Positions 11,804-12,469 of a stretch of 12,469 bases of DNA are shown in pieces. The DNA lies in the NCBI GenBank assembly GCA_040081555.1, contig JBEBGG010000098.1, positions 1 through 12,469 of the forward strand, in the 5' to 3' direction. Position numbers and translations under genes: made by a program. The notes below the pieces were generated by a model. The model was not told where the DNA came from. It ran no database searches and saw only the letters and a program-made list of their open reading frames with translations. Position 1 is the stretch's first letter. Every line of letters starts with the position of its first letter. This stretch comes from CADEEX01 sp040081555 (GTDB taxonomy: Bacteria; Acidobacteriota; Vicinamibacteria; Vicinamibacterales; CAVVIG01).

Positions 11804-11885
11804 CGGATTCCGCGGCTGCGGGCCAGAACTCACTGGTAGCGGGTCTCTACGAGAGGGGGGGACTGACTAGTCCTGGCGCCCTCGT

Positions 11886-12469
11886 CTACGGCCGCAGGTC
11901 TGCCAGGCGCGCGACCGTGCGCTCGGCGACCACGATCTCAGCACAGTTGGCAGCCAGCGCGCCGACGTATCCAGTCCGTGGCTGCAGGTCGAGCATCCGC
12001 CAGAGTTCCGTCGCTGGCGGGGACAGACAGAGTCGCCCGTCGTTGGCTGCCACGATGCCGAATGAGCCAAGTGGGAGATGGAGTCCCGTCCCGCGAGCCT
12101 TCACGTAGGCTTCCTTGCGCGTCCATTGCTGCAGGAAGCGCGCCTCGCCCACCGTTCCATCTGCCTCGGCAAGCGCGACCTGCTCGGCTGCCGTGAACGA
12201 GCGTTTCATGACGGCGTCCAGATAGCGCACAGGACGCAGCACCTCGATGTCGATGCCGAGGTTGCAGCCAACCGCAATCGCGCAGGCCGCCATGTCGCCC
12301 GAGTGCGACAGATTGAAGTGAATGTCGGGGTGATCCGCCAGATGCGGCTTGCCATGAGCGCCGAGCGCCAGCCGCAGCCGCTCAGGCGCCACCCGGCAGT
12401 AGCCGCTCAACAGGCTCCTGAGCGCTCCGCGCGTCGTGCGGAACGCCGCGCTCGCGACGAGCTTGCCGT
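11886..12469 (-). CDS. 4'-phosphopantetheinyl transferase superfamily protein (Sfp type), 5' end outside window
   Basis: At least 193 residues are visible of a protein that should be about 230-250. Sfp-type enzymes move the 4'-phosphopantetheine arm from CoA to a serine of acyl- or peptidyl-carrier proteins, activating fatty-acid, polyketide or non-ribosomal peptide synthases. Motifs are HGKPHLA, FNLSHSGDMAACAIA, the Mg-binding GIDIE, and the catalytic FLQQWTRKEAYVKARGTGL (WxxKEA). A TTG at 12410 could start a 174-residue form. However, the same frame stays open to the window edge and encodes a typical family N-terminal helix there (RTTRGALRSLLSGYCRVAPERL), so the gene is simply cut by the boundary. 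No carrier-protein or synthase gene is nearby, so its target cannot be inferred. It shares its CoA substrate with the pathway encoded at 7172-9533 but is not co-transcribed with it. Confidence 0.9.
   Translation of the reverse strand, partial: GKLVASAAFRTTRGALRSLLSGYCRVAPERLRLALGAHGKPHLADHPDIHFNLSHSGDMAACAIAVGCNLGIDIEVLRPVRYLDAVMKRSFTAAEQVALAEADGTVGEARFLQQWTRKEAYVKARGTGLHLPLGSFGIVAANDGRLCLSPPATELWRMLDLQPRTGYVGALAANCAEIVVAERTVARLADLRP

Noticed and set aside
11860..11873. Hairpin GGACT-GACT-AGTCC between the efflux and phosphopantetheinyl transferase genes
   Set aside because: A five-pair stem with no T-tract is within chance expectation for an 82-nt gap.

Overview
This is a GC-rich bacterial chromosomal segment of ordinary housekeeping and envelope genes. 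There is no tRNA, rRNA, CRISPR array, transposase or phage gene. The mix (a DUF4126 membrane protein, an orphan Mla-type ATPase with its own dialect, a secreted DUF4159 protein, a CbbBc/YdeP-like molybdopterin oxidoreductase, a Gly-rich RRM protein and DUF2520-PanC-PanB) fits an environmental, non-enteric lineage. My best guess is Acidobacteriota, perhaps Vicinamibacteria. That is an inference from gene content, not from a marker gene.

Layout. Transcription units alternate strand almost one by one. 14-619 (+) is a DUF4126 membrane protein. 1745 down to 647 (-) is a small 88-residue protein overlapping an Mla-type ABC ATPase. 1879-2706 (+) is an exported DUF4159 protein. 3795-2725 (-) is an eight-helix membrane sensor with a decayed Cys motif. 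3946-4851 (+) is a Tat-exported dienelactone-hydrolase-like protein. 7062-4861 (-) is a molybdopterin oxidoreductase. 7172-9533 (+) is a tightly overlapping three-gene pantothenate operon (DUF2520 Rossmann reductase, panC, panB). 9922-9596 (-) is an RRM RNA-binding protein. 10160-11803 (+) is a 14-helix DHA2-type efflux pump. From the right edge to 11886 (-) runs a 4'-phosphopantetheinyl transferase whose 5' end lies outside the window. Convergent pairs are separated by only 9 to 82 nt. No gap exceeds 300 nt; the longest (9923-10159) is the divergent RRM/efflux promoter region.

How the genes work together. The clear unit is the pan operon: PanB makes ketopantoate, the DUF2520 protein is a candidate ketopantoate reductase (PanG-like), and PanC joins pantoate to beta-alanine. 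The genes overlap by 4 nt and 1 nt, which suggests translational coupling. The phosphopantetheinyl transferase uses CoA, the end product of that pathway, but is a separate unit. The 88-residue protein and the Mla ATPase form a second overlapping pair. The remaining genes look like single-gene units.

Main points for a second look: (1) three genes have a TANNNT-like -10 hexamer ending 6-7 nt before the start codon and no Shine-Dalgarno, the layout expected of leaderless mRNAs, while other genes here have good Shine-Dalgarno sites; (2) the DUF2520 gene as the missing ketopantoate reductase; (3) a membrane sensor that keeps the outline of the kinase-associated CxxC...HGICxxC module but has lost three of its four cysteines and has no output domain; (4) an Mla ATPase with Asp in place of the Walker B catalytic Glu.
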